Assembly: GCF_000243395.2 (NCBI RefSeq)
Contig: NZ_CM001484.1
Coordinates: forward strand, 664,089-728,088
Reading direction: 5' to 3'
Source: Saccharomonospora glauca K62
Lineage (GTDB): Bacteria; Actinomycetota; Actinomycetes; Mycobacteriales; Pseudonocardiaceae
Length of the DNA stretch: 64,000 nucleotides
Both the position numbers and the translations under genes were made by a program. The notes under the pieces are model-generated. The model made no database searches and was not told the DNA's origin. It worked only from the letters and a program-made list of their open reading frames with translations. This document shows positions 34,769 to 42,427 of the stretch, one piece after another; positions within the stretch are counted from its first letter, which is position 1, and every line of letters begins with the position of its first letter.

Positions 34769-35472
34769 AGTGCCTCCGTTCCAGTGCGGGGGCCGAGGCA
34801 GAACACGTGCGCACCGACGACGTTGCGTACGCGGGTGTCGCCGAGGCGGTGTTCGGTCGGCCGCCTGCCGTACGGGTGGACGTGTCCGTGCAACAGCCAG
34901 CGGGGTCGCAGGCGCTGGACGGCGTGATGGAGACAGGCGAAGCCTCGGTGCGGTGCGTCCTCTCCGTCACCGACGCCCCGAGGCGGGGTGTGGGTCAGCA
35001 ACACGTCGACCGGTGTGCCGCGTGCTCGTCGCACGAGCCGGCGGGCGCGACGGTTCTGAGCGGATTCGGTCCATTGGTTCGGACCCCCGTTGTACCAGGG
35101 GGAGCCGCCGAGCCCCGCGATGCGAATACCCGCGACCTCGACGACGCGCCCGTCGGCGTTGACACCGCCGGGCGGCCCCGGCCAGCGAGCCGGGAATCCG
35201 GCTCGCAGGGTCAACCCGTTGCGGAAGCCGAATCCGCTCAGGTCGGGATCGTGGTTGCCGGGTACGAACACCAGCGGCCGGTCGAGCGTGCTCGCGAGGA
35301 AGTCGAGGTAGTCGAACGGCAGGTCGCCCGCGGCGAGGATCAGGTCGACGGAGAGGTCGGCGGCTCGGTCGGTCCACAATGCCTCTTCGACCTCGTCGGA
35401 GACGGCGAGTACCCGCAGCGGCGCGTCGGCTCCGGGCACGCCGCCGAGGCGGTGGCCGCTCGGCGGGGTCAT
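34765..35472 (-). CDS. Calcineurin-like metallophosphoesterase with altered first motif
   Basis: A 235-residue phosphoesterase. Motifs are AVSDEVEEALW (residues 24-33), ILAAGDLPFDYLDF, VPGNHDPDL, LLTHTPPRG and LLHGHVHPYG. The first motif is normally DxH; here it is D26-E27-V28, so the histidine metal ligand is replaced, while the other ligands (D50, N72, H73 and the later histidines) are kept. Either metal binding at one site is changed or E27 or E29 substitutes. It is co-transcribed with the ParB-like gene (4-bp overlap) and the upstream tiny membrane protein. Confidence 0.82.
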   Translation of the reverse strand: MTPPSGHRLGGVPGADAPLRVLAVSDEVEEALWTDRAADLSVDLILAAGDLPFDYLDFLASTLDRPLVFVPGNHDPDLSGFGFRNGLTLRAGFPARWPGPPGGVNADGRVVEVAGIRIAGLGGSPWYNGGPNQWTESAQNRRARRLVRRARGTPVDVLLTHTPPRGVGDGEDAPHRGFACLHHAVQRLRPRWLLHGHVHPYGRRPTEHRLGDTRVRNVVGAHVFCLGPRTGTEAL

Positions 35473-35482
35473 GACCCCATTA

Positions 35483-35596
35483 TCACGTGCCGCGGGCGAA
35501 CTCGGGGTTCGTCGCGATGATCACGGTGACGACGACCACCCACACCAGCGCGGTGGTGAGGGCCCAGAACTTCAGGTTGGTGAGCATCCGGAGCAC
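35483..35596 (-). CDS. Tiny single-span membrane protein (37 residues)
   Basis: The protein begins VLRMLTNLKFWALTTALVWV and continues with a run of hydrophobic residues to TVIIATNPEF, then a short polar tail ARGT: one transmembrane helix with the N-terminus basic. The GTG start has AGGAG 6 bp upstream on its strand. It lies between corA (stop 63 bp upstream) and the phosphoesterase gene (start 10 bp downstream) in the same direction. It resembles small partner proteins of transporters in size and form, but I recognise no family. Confidence 0.6.
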   Translation of the reverse strand: MLRMLTNLKFWALTTALVWVVVVTVIIATNPEFARGT

Positions 35597-35659
35597 GGCT
35601 TCACTCCTTTCGATCGAGCGCGGGAGCGGACACGGTGGAGACCCCGAGAGGCGGGGTAG

Positions 35660-36754
35660 TCAGAGCCATTTCTTCTTGCGGAACACGCGGTAGAGCACCA
35701 GGCAGATCACGAGGATGACCGTGATGACCACCGGGTAGCCGTAGCGGGTCTGCACTTCGGGCATGTACTCGAAGTTCATCCCGTAGATGCCGGCGATGGC
35801 CGTGGGCACGGCGATGATCGCGGCCCACGACGTGATCTTGCGCATGTCCGCGTTGAGCTGGAGGGTGATCTTTCCGAGCGTGGCGTCGACGAGCGTGGTG
35901 AGCAGTTCGTCGAACGCCGCGACGCGGTCGGACACCGTGGTGACGTGGTCGTGCACGTTGCGGAAGTACGACCGCACCTCGTCGGGAATCAGCCGTGTGT
36001 GGCCCTCCGCGAGCCTGCGCAGTGGAGTGGCGAGCGGCAGCACGGCCCTGCGCAGTTCGAGCACCTCGCGTTTGAACAGATAGATCTGTTCGGACGTGAC
36101 GCGGCTGCGCGGGGCGAACACCTCGGTCTCCAGCTCGTCGATGTCGTCCTCGATGCGTTCGGTGACCACCAGGAAGTGGTCCACGACATGGTCGGCGATG
36201 GCGTGCAGCACCGAGGCGGGGCCGGCCGTCAGGCGTTCCGGGTCGGCGTCGAGTTCCCTGCGCAGGTGGGAGAGCCCGGCGTGGTTGCCGTGGCGCACCG
36301 TGATGATGAAGTCCGAGCCGAGGAACGCCATGAGTTCGCCGGACTCGACGATCTCGTTGGCGGTGGTGGGGGAGTCGTGCTCCACGTACCGGACGGTGCG
36401 GAACACCATGAAGAGCGTGTCGTCGTAGCGTTCCAGCTTCGGTCGCTGGTGCGCGTGCACGGCGTCCTCGACGGCGAGTTCGTGCAGGCCGAACGTGTCG
36501 GCGATGCCCTGGATCTGCTCCTCGTTGGGTTCGTGCAGCCCGATCCACACGAAGCCCTCGCCCCGCTCGCGCACCTCGGCGATGGCGTCGACGTGGGACC
36601 ACTCACCGGGTTGCCGAACCCCGTCTATGTAGACACCGCAGTCGACGACGTAGGGCGACGGCCGAACCTCTCGCGAGTCACGACGACGACCGTCGCGGGA
36701 AACACGGCCGTTGCCCAGGCCGCGCAGGTTGCCGAGGGAACGAATGGCGGACAT
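35660..36754 (-). CDS. corA: CorA-family magnesium/cobalt channel
   Basis: A 364-residue divalent-cation channel: a long cytoplasmic N-terminal domain and two C-terminal helices, with the ion-selectivity motif GMN in IYGMNFEYMPEVQTRYGYP and a basic end FRKKKWL. The ATG at 36754 has AGGAGAC about 5 bp upstream; the frame remains open to 36829 but without a better start. M. tuberculosis has corA (Rv1239c) next to lpqY-sugABC as here. A short proline-containing open frame in its leader may regulate it. Confidence 0.9.
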   Translation of the reverse strand: MSAIRSLGNLRGLGNGRVSRDGRRRDSREVRPSPYVVDCGVYIDGVRQPGEWSHVDAIAEVRERGEGFVWIGLHEPNEEQIQGIADTFGLHELAVEDAVHAHQRPKLERYDDTLFMVFRTVRYVEHDSPTTANEIVESGELMAFLGSDFIITVRHGNHAGLSHLRRELDADPERLTAGPASVLHAIADHVVDHFLVVTERIEDDIDELETEVFAPRSRVTSEQIYLFKREVLELRRAVLPLATPLRRLAEGHTRLIPDEVRSYFRNVHDHVTTVSDRVAAFDELLTTLVDATLGKITLQLNADMRKITSWAAIIAVPTAIAGIYGMNFEYMPEVQTRYGYPVVITVILVICLVLYRVFRKKKWL

Positions 36755-37191
36755 GACGGTCTCCTGGCTGCGACGTCGAGGACTGAAACGACGGGCACAT
36801 GCCAGCGGCCCCGACCAGGGCCACGTCATGCGGAAGCTCGTTACCGGTCACCGCGGCGGTGCTCGGCCCTGGGGGTGGGAACGCTGGCAGTACTAGGAAG
36901 CGGACTATCGCCACTACTCATCTGCGTCCTCACCTCCTCGGAGTCGAGTCGAACGGGCGCGGGCGGCGAGAGATTTCGCCGGTGCGATCTCACCGCGCCG
37001 TCATCCGAGGGTACTCCTGCCGTGTAGATCACGTCGGCGCAGGTCGGTGTGACGTAGGTGAACATTCGGTGTGGCCCCCGTGGCCGGGCGTTCACCCGTC
37101 CGGTGGCGGCCCCGGCGGCTACGGTGGGGCGAAGTCCCCACCCGGCCCACGCGTCGGCGAGGACGTCCCGTAGGAGAGCCCGAGGACGCAC
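36755..37191. other. 437-bp divergent control region of corA and the DUF2332 gene
   Basis: Besides the possible leader peptide, the region holds the promoters of both genes. TACGGT at 37120-37125 is a candidate -10 for the DUF2332 gene, and it is overlapped by a 7-bp hairpin (GGTGGGG at 37123-37129, CCCCACC at 37136-37142). Leftward, imperfect hairpins precede the leader peptide. I found no match to a known magnesium riboswitch. Confidence 0.4.
36841..36921 (-). CDS. Possible leader peptide of corA (26 residues)
   Basis: A short frame in the corA leader encodes MSSGDSPLPSTASVPTPRAE followed by HRRGDR. It has AGGAGG about 10 bp before its ATG and ends 86 bp before the corA start. Four prolines in eleven residues recall proline-containing leader peptides such as MgtL and CorL, which couple Mg2+ level to transcription of magnesium-transport genes. 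This is inference; the peptide could equally be a chance open frame. Confidence 0.4.
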   Translation of the reverse strand: MSSGDSPLPSTASVPTPRAEHRRGDR

Positions 37192-38304
37192 ATGGCTTCG
37201 AGTCTGGACACGGTTCGTGAAAGACTGCGCCGGTTCGCCGAGTACGAGGCGGCCGAGACGTCGCCGCTGTACTCGCACCTGGCGGGAAAGGCCGCGACCG
37301 ACGACGACGTGGCCGCGCTGCTCACCGTGGCTTCGGGCAACGACGCGCATCCGACGTTGCTGTTCGCGGCGGCGCACCGGCTGCTCCAGGCGGAGCCGAT
37401 CCACCCCCTGACGCGGTACTACCCGTCGTTGGGCGGGCTCTCCGGCCCGGACGAGGGGACCTGGGGGCTGTTCCGGGAGTTCGTGCTCGAACGGGCCGCC
37501 GCGATGCGCGAGCTCGTCGCCACCCGGTTCACGCAGACCAACGAGGTGCGCAGGGCGGCCGTGCTGTACCCCGCCGTGGCGTCCCTGGCGAAACAGCTCC
37601 GAGGGGCCGTCGGTCTGCTGGAGGTCGGATGCAGTGCCGGGCTGTTGCTGGGCATGGACACGTTCTCCTACCGGTACCTGTGTGATGGCGGGGAGCAGAT
37701 CACGGCGGGGCCGGCGAAGGCGGCCGTGGGGCTGCACTGCGCGCTGTCGGTGCGAGGCGAGGCGGTGTTTCCGGCATTGCCCCGGAAGGTGACCGTCAAG
37801 GCCAGGGTCGGGCTGGATCGTGCGCCCGTGGACGTCTCCGACGAGGAGGAGCTGGCATGGCTGGAGGCCTGTGTGTGGGCCGACCAACCGGATCGCATTC
37901 GGCTGCTGCGCACGGCCGCGCTCGCGCAGCGCCGTGTGCGACCGGAGCTCGTGGCGGGGGACGCCGTGGACGACCTCGCCGCGGCGGCCGAGCGGGTGCC
38001 CGAGGAGCTACCGCTGGTGGTGTTCACGAGTTACGCCCTGCCGTATCTGCCCGCCGCCCGGCGCGACGACTTCGTGTCCGCGTTGCGCGAGCTCGCCGTA
38101 CGACGTCCACTGTGGTGGGTGGCGATGGAGGACTACGCGGCGGGACTGCGCCATGTGCTTCCCGGCCACGACGACCTCTCCTACGCCGAGACGGGGCAGG
38201 TGGTGCTGGGGGTCGTGTCGTTCGACGGCACGAGGGTGAACGTCGAGCTCAAGGCGCGGGCCGTGCCTCACGGGCAGCGGATGACGTGGCTGGCGGGTCG
38301 ATGA
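37192..38304 (+). CDS. DUF2332 family protein
   Basis: A 370-residue actinobacterial protein of unknown function. Typical segments are FAEYEAAETSPLYSHLAGKA, LEVGCSAGLLLGMDTFSYRY and the late WWVAMEDYAAGLRHVLPGHD. The VGCSAGLLL stretch looks like the glycine-rich loop of Rossmann-type methyltransferases, so a SAM-dependent reaction is a fair guess. ATG start with GAGGAC upstream. It converges with a NUDIX gene. Confidence 0.82.
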   Translation: MASSLDTVRERLRRFAEYEAAETSPLYSHLAGKAATDDDVAALLTVASGNDAHPTLLFAAAHRLLQAEPIHPLTRYYPSLGGLSGPDEGTWGLFREFVLERAAAMRELVATRFTQTNEVRRAAVLYPAVASLAKQLRGAVGLLEVGCSAGLLLGMDTFSYRYLCDGGEQITAGPAKAAVGLHCALSVRGEAVFPALPRKVTVKARVGLDRAPVDVSDEEELAWLEACVWADQPDRIRLLRTAALAQRRVRPELVAGDAVDDLAAAAERVPEELPLVVFTSYALPYLPAARRDDFVSALRELAVRRPLWWVAMEDYAAGLRHVLPGHDDLSYAETGQVVLGVVSFDGTRVNVELKARAVPHGQRMTWLAGR

Positions 38305-38316
38305 CCGACCGACCGC

Positions 38317-38715
38317 TCAACATCGGGGGGCCACGTCCCACTGCCGGAGGGTCTCGGTGAGGCCGTCGGTGAGCAGCCCCGCTCGCTCCAGCGCGGTCAA
38401 CTCGACGGTGTCGACCCATCGGGCGTCGTCGGCGTCGTCACCGGGATGGAGTCGCCCGGTGACGACGGTGCACGTGTAGTCGTGGATCTCGTACCGGCCT
38501 CGGGTGACGGTGCCGGCGAGTCCGGTGGGGCGCACGGTGAGCCCCGTCTCCTCGTGGAGTTCGCGGACGACGGCCTCGGCATCGGTCTCGCCGGGTTCCA
38601 CCCGGCCGCCCGGCAGCGACCACAGTCCCGCGGAGGGTTCGTGGCCCCGGCGGATCAGCAGCAGGCGACCGTCGGCGTCGAACACGATCCCGCCGACACA
38701 GCGCTGAGTGGTCAC
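38317..38715 (-). CDS. NUDIX hydrolase with canonical box
   Basis: A 132-residue protein with a textbook NUDIX box, [15 protein letters not shown] then RELHEETGL, matching GX5EX7REUXEEXGU. It resembles MutT-like 8-oxo-dGTP or general NDP-X hydrolases in length. GTG start with GGGAGG upstream. It stands alone on the minus strand. Confidence 0.87.
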   Translation of the reverse strand: MTTQRCVGGIVFDADGRLLLIRRGHEPSAGLWSLPGGRVEPGETDAEAVVRELHEETGLTVRPTGLAGTVTRGRYEIHDYTCTVVTGRLHPGDDADDARWVDTVELTALERAGLLTDGLTETLRQWDVAPRC

Positions 38716-38908
38716 CGGGCCCGCCTCCCTCGGAAATCGTGTGATGGGTCACAGGGGGCACTCACGCAGTGTAGTTAAAGATCAAGTTCTTCGCGGGGCG
38801 CTGACCCAAGTGCAGGACTTTGCTGCCGTAACGGAGCGCAGTGCGGTACAAACTTAGTGGCACCAAGCCGCACACAGGTCTGCACTTCGAGAGACGGGAT
38901 TGATCGCC

Positions 38909-39070
38909 GTGAACGCGAAAAAGCTTGCGACGTTCGCTGGTATCGCGTTGGTCCTTTTCTTCGTGATCGCCCGACCAGGAGAGGCGGCGGGGTTCGTGGA
39001 CAACATCATCTCGGCGTTGCGGGACGCCGCCGAGGCCGTGATCACGTTCGTCAGCAGCGTCTTCAGCTGA
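38909..39070 (+). CDS. Small hydrophobic protein (53 residues)
   Basis: MNAKKLATFAGIALVLFFVI begins a short basic N-terminus and one transmembrane helix; ARPGEAAGFVDNIISALRDA and a second amphipathic or hydrophobic stretch follow. The GTG at 38909 has GGGA 9 bp before it. Similar tiny proteins next to PH-domain membrane proteins occur in other actinomycetes, as I recall. Function unknown; the signal-peptide-like start with AAG could also be cleaved. Confidence 0.65.
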   Translation: MNAKKLATFAGIALVLFFVIARPGEAAGFVDNIISALRDAAEAVITFVSSVFS

Positions 39071-39078
39071 CCCGGCGA

Positions 39079-39084
39079 TAGGCT
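39079..39084 (+). promoter_or_regulatory. Leaderless -10 element of the PH-domain gene
   Basis: TAGGCT lies exactly 6 bp before the GTG start at 39091, directly after the preceding small gene; no ribosome-binding site is present. Confidence 0.55.
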
Positions 39085-39090
39085 CTGGCC

Positions 39091-39660
39091 GTGTTCGCGC
39101 CCCGCGATCCAGACGAATACCTGCTCGACACCGAGCGCCGGGTGATCAGGGTTCGGCGGCACTGGTCGTGTCTCATCTGGCAGACCTTCGAGGCCGTTGC
39201 CCTGATCGCCGTGTGCGTGATGGTGTCGTACATCCTGCCGCCCTCGATGTGGGTGATGCAGAACGTCCTCTGGTACGTCGCGCTCTTTCTCGTGCTCCGC
39301 TACGCCTACCACGTGGTCGAGTGGTGGGTGGAACGGCTGGTGGTCACGGACAAACGGTTCGTCATGACCACCGGCGTCTGGACGACGCAGGTCCTGATGA
39401 TGCCGATCACCAAGGTCACCGACCTGACCTACGAGCGGCCGTTCCTCGGGCGCATCCTCGGGTACGGGACGATGATCGTGGAGTCGGCCGGTCAGATCCA
39501 GGCGCTGAACCGGATCGAGTACCTGCCGAAGCCGGAGGAGTTCTACGACACGATCTCCGAGTTGGTGTTCGGCGACAAGCAGAAGCAGGCCGAGCGGTTC
39601 TCCATGATCAAGGCGCAGCGCGCGGCTCGGCGAGGCCGGAAGAAGCCGGTGGTCGGTTGA
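39091..39660 (+). CDS. Bacterial PH-domain (bPH2/YdbS-like) membrane protein
   Basis: A 189-residue protein: N-terminal soluble stretch with DTERRVIRVRRHW, two transmembrane helices (about residues 32-75), then a bPH2 domain (LVVTDKRFVMTTGVWTTQVLMMP to SAGQIQALNRIEYLP) facing the cytoplasm and a strongly basic tail. PH2 proteins often act in membrane stress or lipid-linked functions. GTG start, probably leaderless. Confidence 0.85.
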   Translation: MFAPRDPDEYLLDTERRVIRVRRHWSCLIWQTFEAVALIAVCVMVSYILPPSMWVMQNVLWYVALFLVLRYAYHVVEWWVERLVVTDKRFVMTTGVWTTQVLMMPITKVTDLTYERPFLGRILGYGTMIVESAGQIQALNRIEYLPKPEEFYDTISELVFGDKQKQAERFSMIKAQRAARRGRKKPVVG

Positions 39661-39690
39661 GGTCGAGCCGGGCCGGTCGCCCGCGCGCTG

Positions 39691-39696
39691 GACAAT
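39691..39696 (+). promoter_or_regulatory. Possible -10 of the PHP gene deciding its start
   Basis: GACAAT lies 7 bp before a GTG at 39704. The in-frame ATG at 39695 would overlap this hexamer, so if it is the -10, the protein starts at GTG 39704 from a leaderless message. Confidence 0.4.
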
Positions 39697-40564
39697 GGTC
39701 GGTGTGCGCATCGACCTGCATACACACTCCACCGTCTCCGACGGCACCGACAGCCCCGAGGAGCTCGTACGTGTCGCGGCGGAGGCCGGCCTCGACGTCA
39801 TCGCGTTGACCGATCACGACACCACCGCCGGGTGGGAGGTGGCGGCGCGAGCACTCCCACGCGGACTTCGGCTGGTCCCCGGTGCGGAGCTTTCGTGCGA
39901 GGCGATGGGAGTCGACGGGGGCCGGGTGAGTGTGCACCTTCTGGCGTACCTGTTCGACCCCGAGGCTCCCGCCCTGGTGGCGGAGCAGCGCCGCCTGCGG
40001 CGGGAGCGGCGGACGCGGCTGCGTGCCATGGCCGAGCGCATGGCGGCCGACGGTCTGCCGATCGATCCCGACGAGGTGCTGGGTGGGTTGGCCCCCGACG
40101 CTCCGGCGGGAAGACCGCACCTCGCCCGCGCGCTCGTCCGGGCCGGCGCGGTCCGGACCGTGGACGAGGCGTTCGCGCGGTTCCTCGGAGGCGGACGCGG
40201 TTACTACGTGCCGAGAAGGGACACGCCGGTGGAAACGGCCATCGACATGATCGAAGAGGCGGGTGGGGTGACGGTGCTGGCACATCCCTTCGCGTCGTCG
40301 CGGGGCCCGACGGTGACGGAGGAGACGATCGCCGCGCTGGCCGAACGCGGCCTCACCGGCGTGGAGGTGGACCACCCCGACCACGACGAGGCGACACGGC
40401 GGCGGCTGCGGGCGCTGGCCGACGACCTCGGACTGGTCCGGACCGGTTCCAGTGACTACCACGGGACGAACAAGACCATCATCATCGGCCAGGAGACCAC
40501 GAACCCCGATCAGTTCGAGGAGTTGCTCGCGAGAGCGGGCGGGGCCCCGGTGACGGCGTCGTGA
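39695..40564 (+). CDS. PHP-domain phosphoesterase
   Basis: A metal-dependent phosphoesterase of the PHP superfamily, related to 3',5'-nucleoside bisphosphate phosphatases (RnaAM/YciV type). Motifs are RIDLHTHSTVSDG, ALTDHDTTAGW, a HPFASSRG loop, VDHPDHDE and TGSSDYHG, together holding the trinuclear metal site. The start may be ATG 39695 or, more likely, GTG 39704. It overlaps the marC start by 4 bp (GTGA). Confidence 0.87.
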   Translation: MVGVRIDLHTHSTVSDGTDSPEELVRVAAEAGLDVIALTDHDTTAGWEVAARALPRGLRLVPGAELSCEAMGVDGGRVSVHLLAYLFDPEAPALVAEQRRLRRERRTRLRAMAERMAADGLPIDPDEVLGGLAPDAPAGRPHLARALVRAGAVRTVDEAFARFLGGGRGYYVPRRDTPVETAIDMIEEAGGVTVLAHPFASSRGPTVTEETIAALAERGLTGVEVDHPDHDEATRRRLRALADDLGLVRTGSSDYHGTNKTIIIGQETTNPDQFEELLARAGGAPVTAS

Positions 40565-41181
40565 GCGAGTTTTTCGACGTCACCCTGTTCCTGGAGGCGG
40601 CGATCACGCTGTTGGTGATCATGGACCCTCCGGGGACGGTGCCGGTGTTTTTGAGCCTGGTCGGTCGTAAGCCACCGGCCGCGAGGGCGAAGGCCGCACG
40701 TCAGGCGGTGCTCGTCTCGCTGTTGGTGATCACGCTGTTCGCCGTCGCGGGCCAGTTCATCCTGGCGTACCTGGGCATCGGCATTCCCGCGTTGCAGGGC
40801 GCGGGTGGGTTGCTGTTGCTGTTGGTGGCGCTCGATCTGCTCACCGGCAAGGGCACGCCGGAGGCGGAGGCCACCGAGGACGTCAACGTCGCGCTCGTGC
40901 CGCTGGGGACACCGCTTTTGGCGGGGCCGGGTGCGATCGCGGCGACCATCGTGTTCGTGCGCCAGGCTCACGGACACGTCGGTGCCTACGTGGCGCTGGG
41001 CGCGGCCATCGTGGCCGTGCACCTGGTGCTGTGGACGTGCATGAGGTACTCGGGTGTACTGATCCGCCTGGTGCGGGAAAGCGGGATCACATTGCTGGCC
41101 AAGGTCGCGGGTCTGTTGCTGGCCGCCATCGCCGTCGAGCTGGTGGCCGACTCGGTCCGCGGCTTCGTCGAGGGAGCGTGA
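40561..41181 (+). CDS. MarC-family integral membrane protein
   Basis: A 206-residue protein with about six transmembrane helices. LLVIMDPPGTVPVFLSLVGR is the conserved N-terminal motif, and the second half contains LGTPLLAGPGAIAATIVFVR, an internal duplication of the same theme. MarC proteins were once thought to export antibiotics; their function is unsettled. Coupled to the PHP gene and followed by the RecB-like gene after one base. Confidence 0.88.
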   Translation: MSEFFDVTLFLEAAITLLVIMDPPGTVPVFLSLVGRKPPAARAKAARQAVLVSLLVITLFAVAGQFILAYLGIGIPALQGAGGLLLLLVALDLLTGKGTPEAEATEDVNVALVPLGTPLLAGPGAIAATIVFVRQAHGHVGAYVALGAAIVAVHLVLWTCMRYSGVLIRLVRESGITLLAKVAGLLLAAIAVELVADSVRGFVEGA

Positions 41182-41182
41182 G

Positions 41183-42043
41183 ATGGAACAGCTCGGGTTC
41201 GACTTCGGGGTCGAACCGAGGCCGCTGATCAGGGTGACTCCCGCGAAGTTGGCGCTCTACGACGACTGTCCGCGCCGGTACCGCATGACCTACCTCGATC
41301 GCCCGACGCCGACGCGGACGGGGCCGTGGGCCCACAACACGATGGGCGCGGTGGTGCACAACGCGCTGCGCGAGCTGTTCGACCTCCCGGCGGCCGAGCG
41401 GACCCCGGAACGCGCGGCGTCGTTGGTGGGCAAACACTGGCGCAGTGCGGGCTTCGCCGACTCCGTGCAGGTGGCCCGGTACTCCGAGGCGGCCCGCCGG
41501 TGGGTGGCCGACTACGTGGAGGCCGGGGGCGCGGACGTCGACGTGGTCGCCGTCGAACGGTGGGTGTCGGCCACGACCGGGAGCGACCCCGCCGCGCCGT
41601 CGTTGATCGTGGAGGGCCGGATCGACCGCGTCGACCGCAGGGACGCCGAGTTGGTGGTGGTGGACTACAAGACCGGACGACGCCCGCCCGAGAACACCGA
41701 CGCGCAACGGTCACGGGCGCTCGCCCTCTACGCCGTCGCGGCTCGGCGCACGCTGCGGGCGCCGTGTTCACGGGTGGAACTGCATCACCTGCCCACGGGG
41801 ACCGTCGCCGCGGCGGAACACACCGCCGAGACGTTGCGCGAACACGTCCGCGAGGCGGAGGAGATCGCTACGGCGTCCCATACCGCAACCGATAGGCTCA
41901 GGCAAGGGGGCGATCCGGATCGGCTCTTCCCCGCGCGGCCGGCGCCCCGATGTGCGTGGTGTGAGTTGCGTCCCAGCTGTCCGGAAGGCCGGGAGGCCGC
42001 CCCTTCTGCGCGTCCGTGGGATTTGCTGGCGCCGATGGCGTGA
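41183..42043 (+). CDS. RecB/Cas4-like PD-(D/E)XK exonuclease with Fe-S cysteines
   Basis: A 286-residue nuclease. The core reads LIVEGRIDRVDRR then LVVVDYKTGRRP, supplying the catalytic D and EXK-type residues. Cysteines at the N-terminus (ALYDDCPRRYR) and C-terminus (CAWCELRPSCPEG) match the four-Cys iron-sulfur cluster of AddB/Cas4 nucleases. M. tuberculosis Rv2119 has the same form. It is not near any CRISPR or cas gene and is probably a stand-alone repair enzyme. Confidence 0.85.
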   Translation: MEQLGFDFGVEPRPLIRVTPAKLALYDDCPRRYRMTYLDRPTPTRTGPWAHNTMGAVVHNALRELFDLPAAERTPERAASLVGKHWRSAGFADSVQVARYSEAARRWVADYVEAGGADVDVVAVERWVSATTGSDPAAPSLIVEGRIDRVDRRDAELVVVDYKTGRRPPENTDAQRSRALALYAVAARRTLRAPCSRVELHHLPTGTVAAAEHTAETLREHVREAEEIATASHTATDRLRQGGDPDRLFPARPAPRCAWCELRPSCPEGREAAPSARPWDLLAPMA

Positions 42044-42062
42044 CGATGAATGACGGAGTGAC

Positions 42063-42395
42063 ATGGCGGAGCTGGAGCCGGTGGAATTGAGGACGGCCTC
42101 GTCTTCGCGCGGGCCGGTCCGGGCCGGGATCTCCCGGTGGCGAGGGATCACCGGAGCTTTCGCGGCGGGTTGGGTCGTGGTCTTCCTCGCGCTGGTCGTC
42201 GCACAGCTCCTGGCGTGGGGCAACGGCGACGAGGGCCCCGGGGCTTCCGCTCTCGTGGGGCACTTCGTCGGTGGTGTGCTCGTCGGTGGGGCCCAGTACG
42301 TCGCGGACCGCAGCGACGGAGTGCGTGCGGGGCTTGCGGGCGGAGCCGTCGCCGTGCTCTCCCTTGCGATGCTGTGGCTGTTCTGGTGGTCGTGA
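42063..42395 (+). CDS. Small membrane protein with three helices
   Basis: A 110-residue protein with a basic cytoplasmic N-terminus and three predicted helices (GAFAAGWVVVFLALVVAQLL, VGHFVGGVLVGGAQYVA and GGAVAVLSLAMLWLFWW). GGAG lies 5 bp before the ATG. I do not recognise a characterised family. It follows the RecB-like gene by 19 bp in the same direction and may be co-transcribed. Confidence 0.7.
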   Translation: MAELEPVELRTASSSRGPVRAGISRWRGITGAFAAGWVVVFLALVVAQLLAWGNGDEGPGASALVGHFVGGVLVGGAQYVADRSDGVRAGLAGGAVAVLSLAMLWLFWWS

Positions 42396-42427
42396 GACTC
42401 TCGCGGGACCGACCTCGGCCGACCGCG

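Noticed and set aside
36755-37060. Magnesium M-box riboswitch before corA
   Set aside because: The conserved M-box sequence blocks were not found; only generic hairpins and the short leader frame are present.
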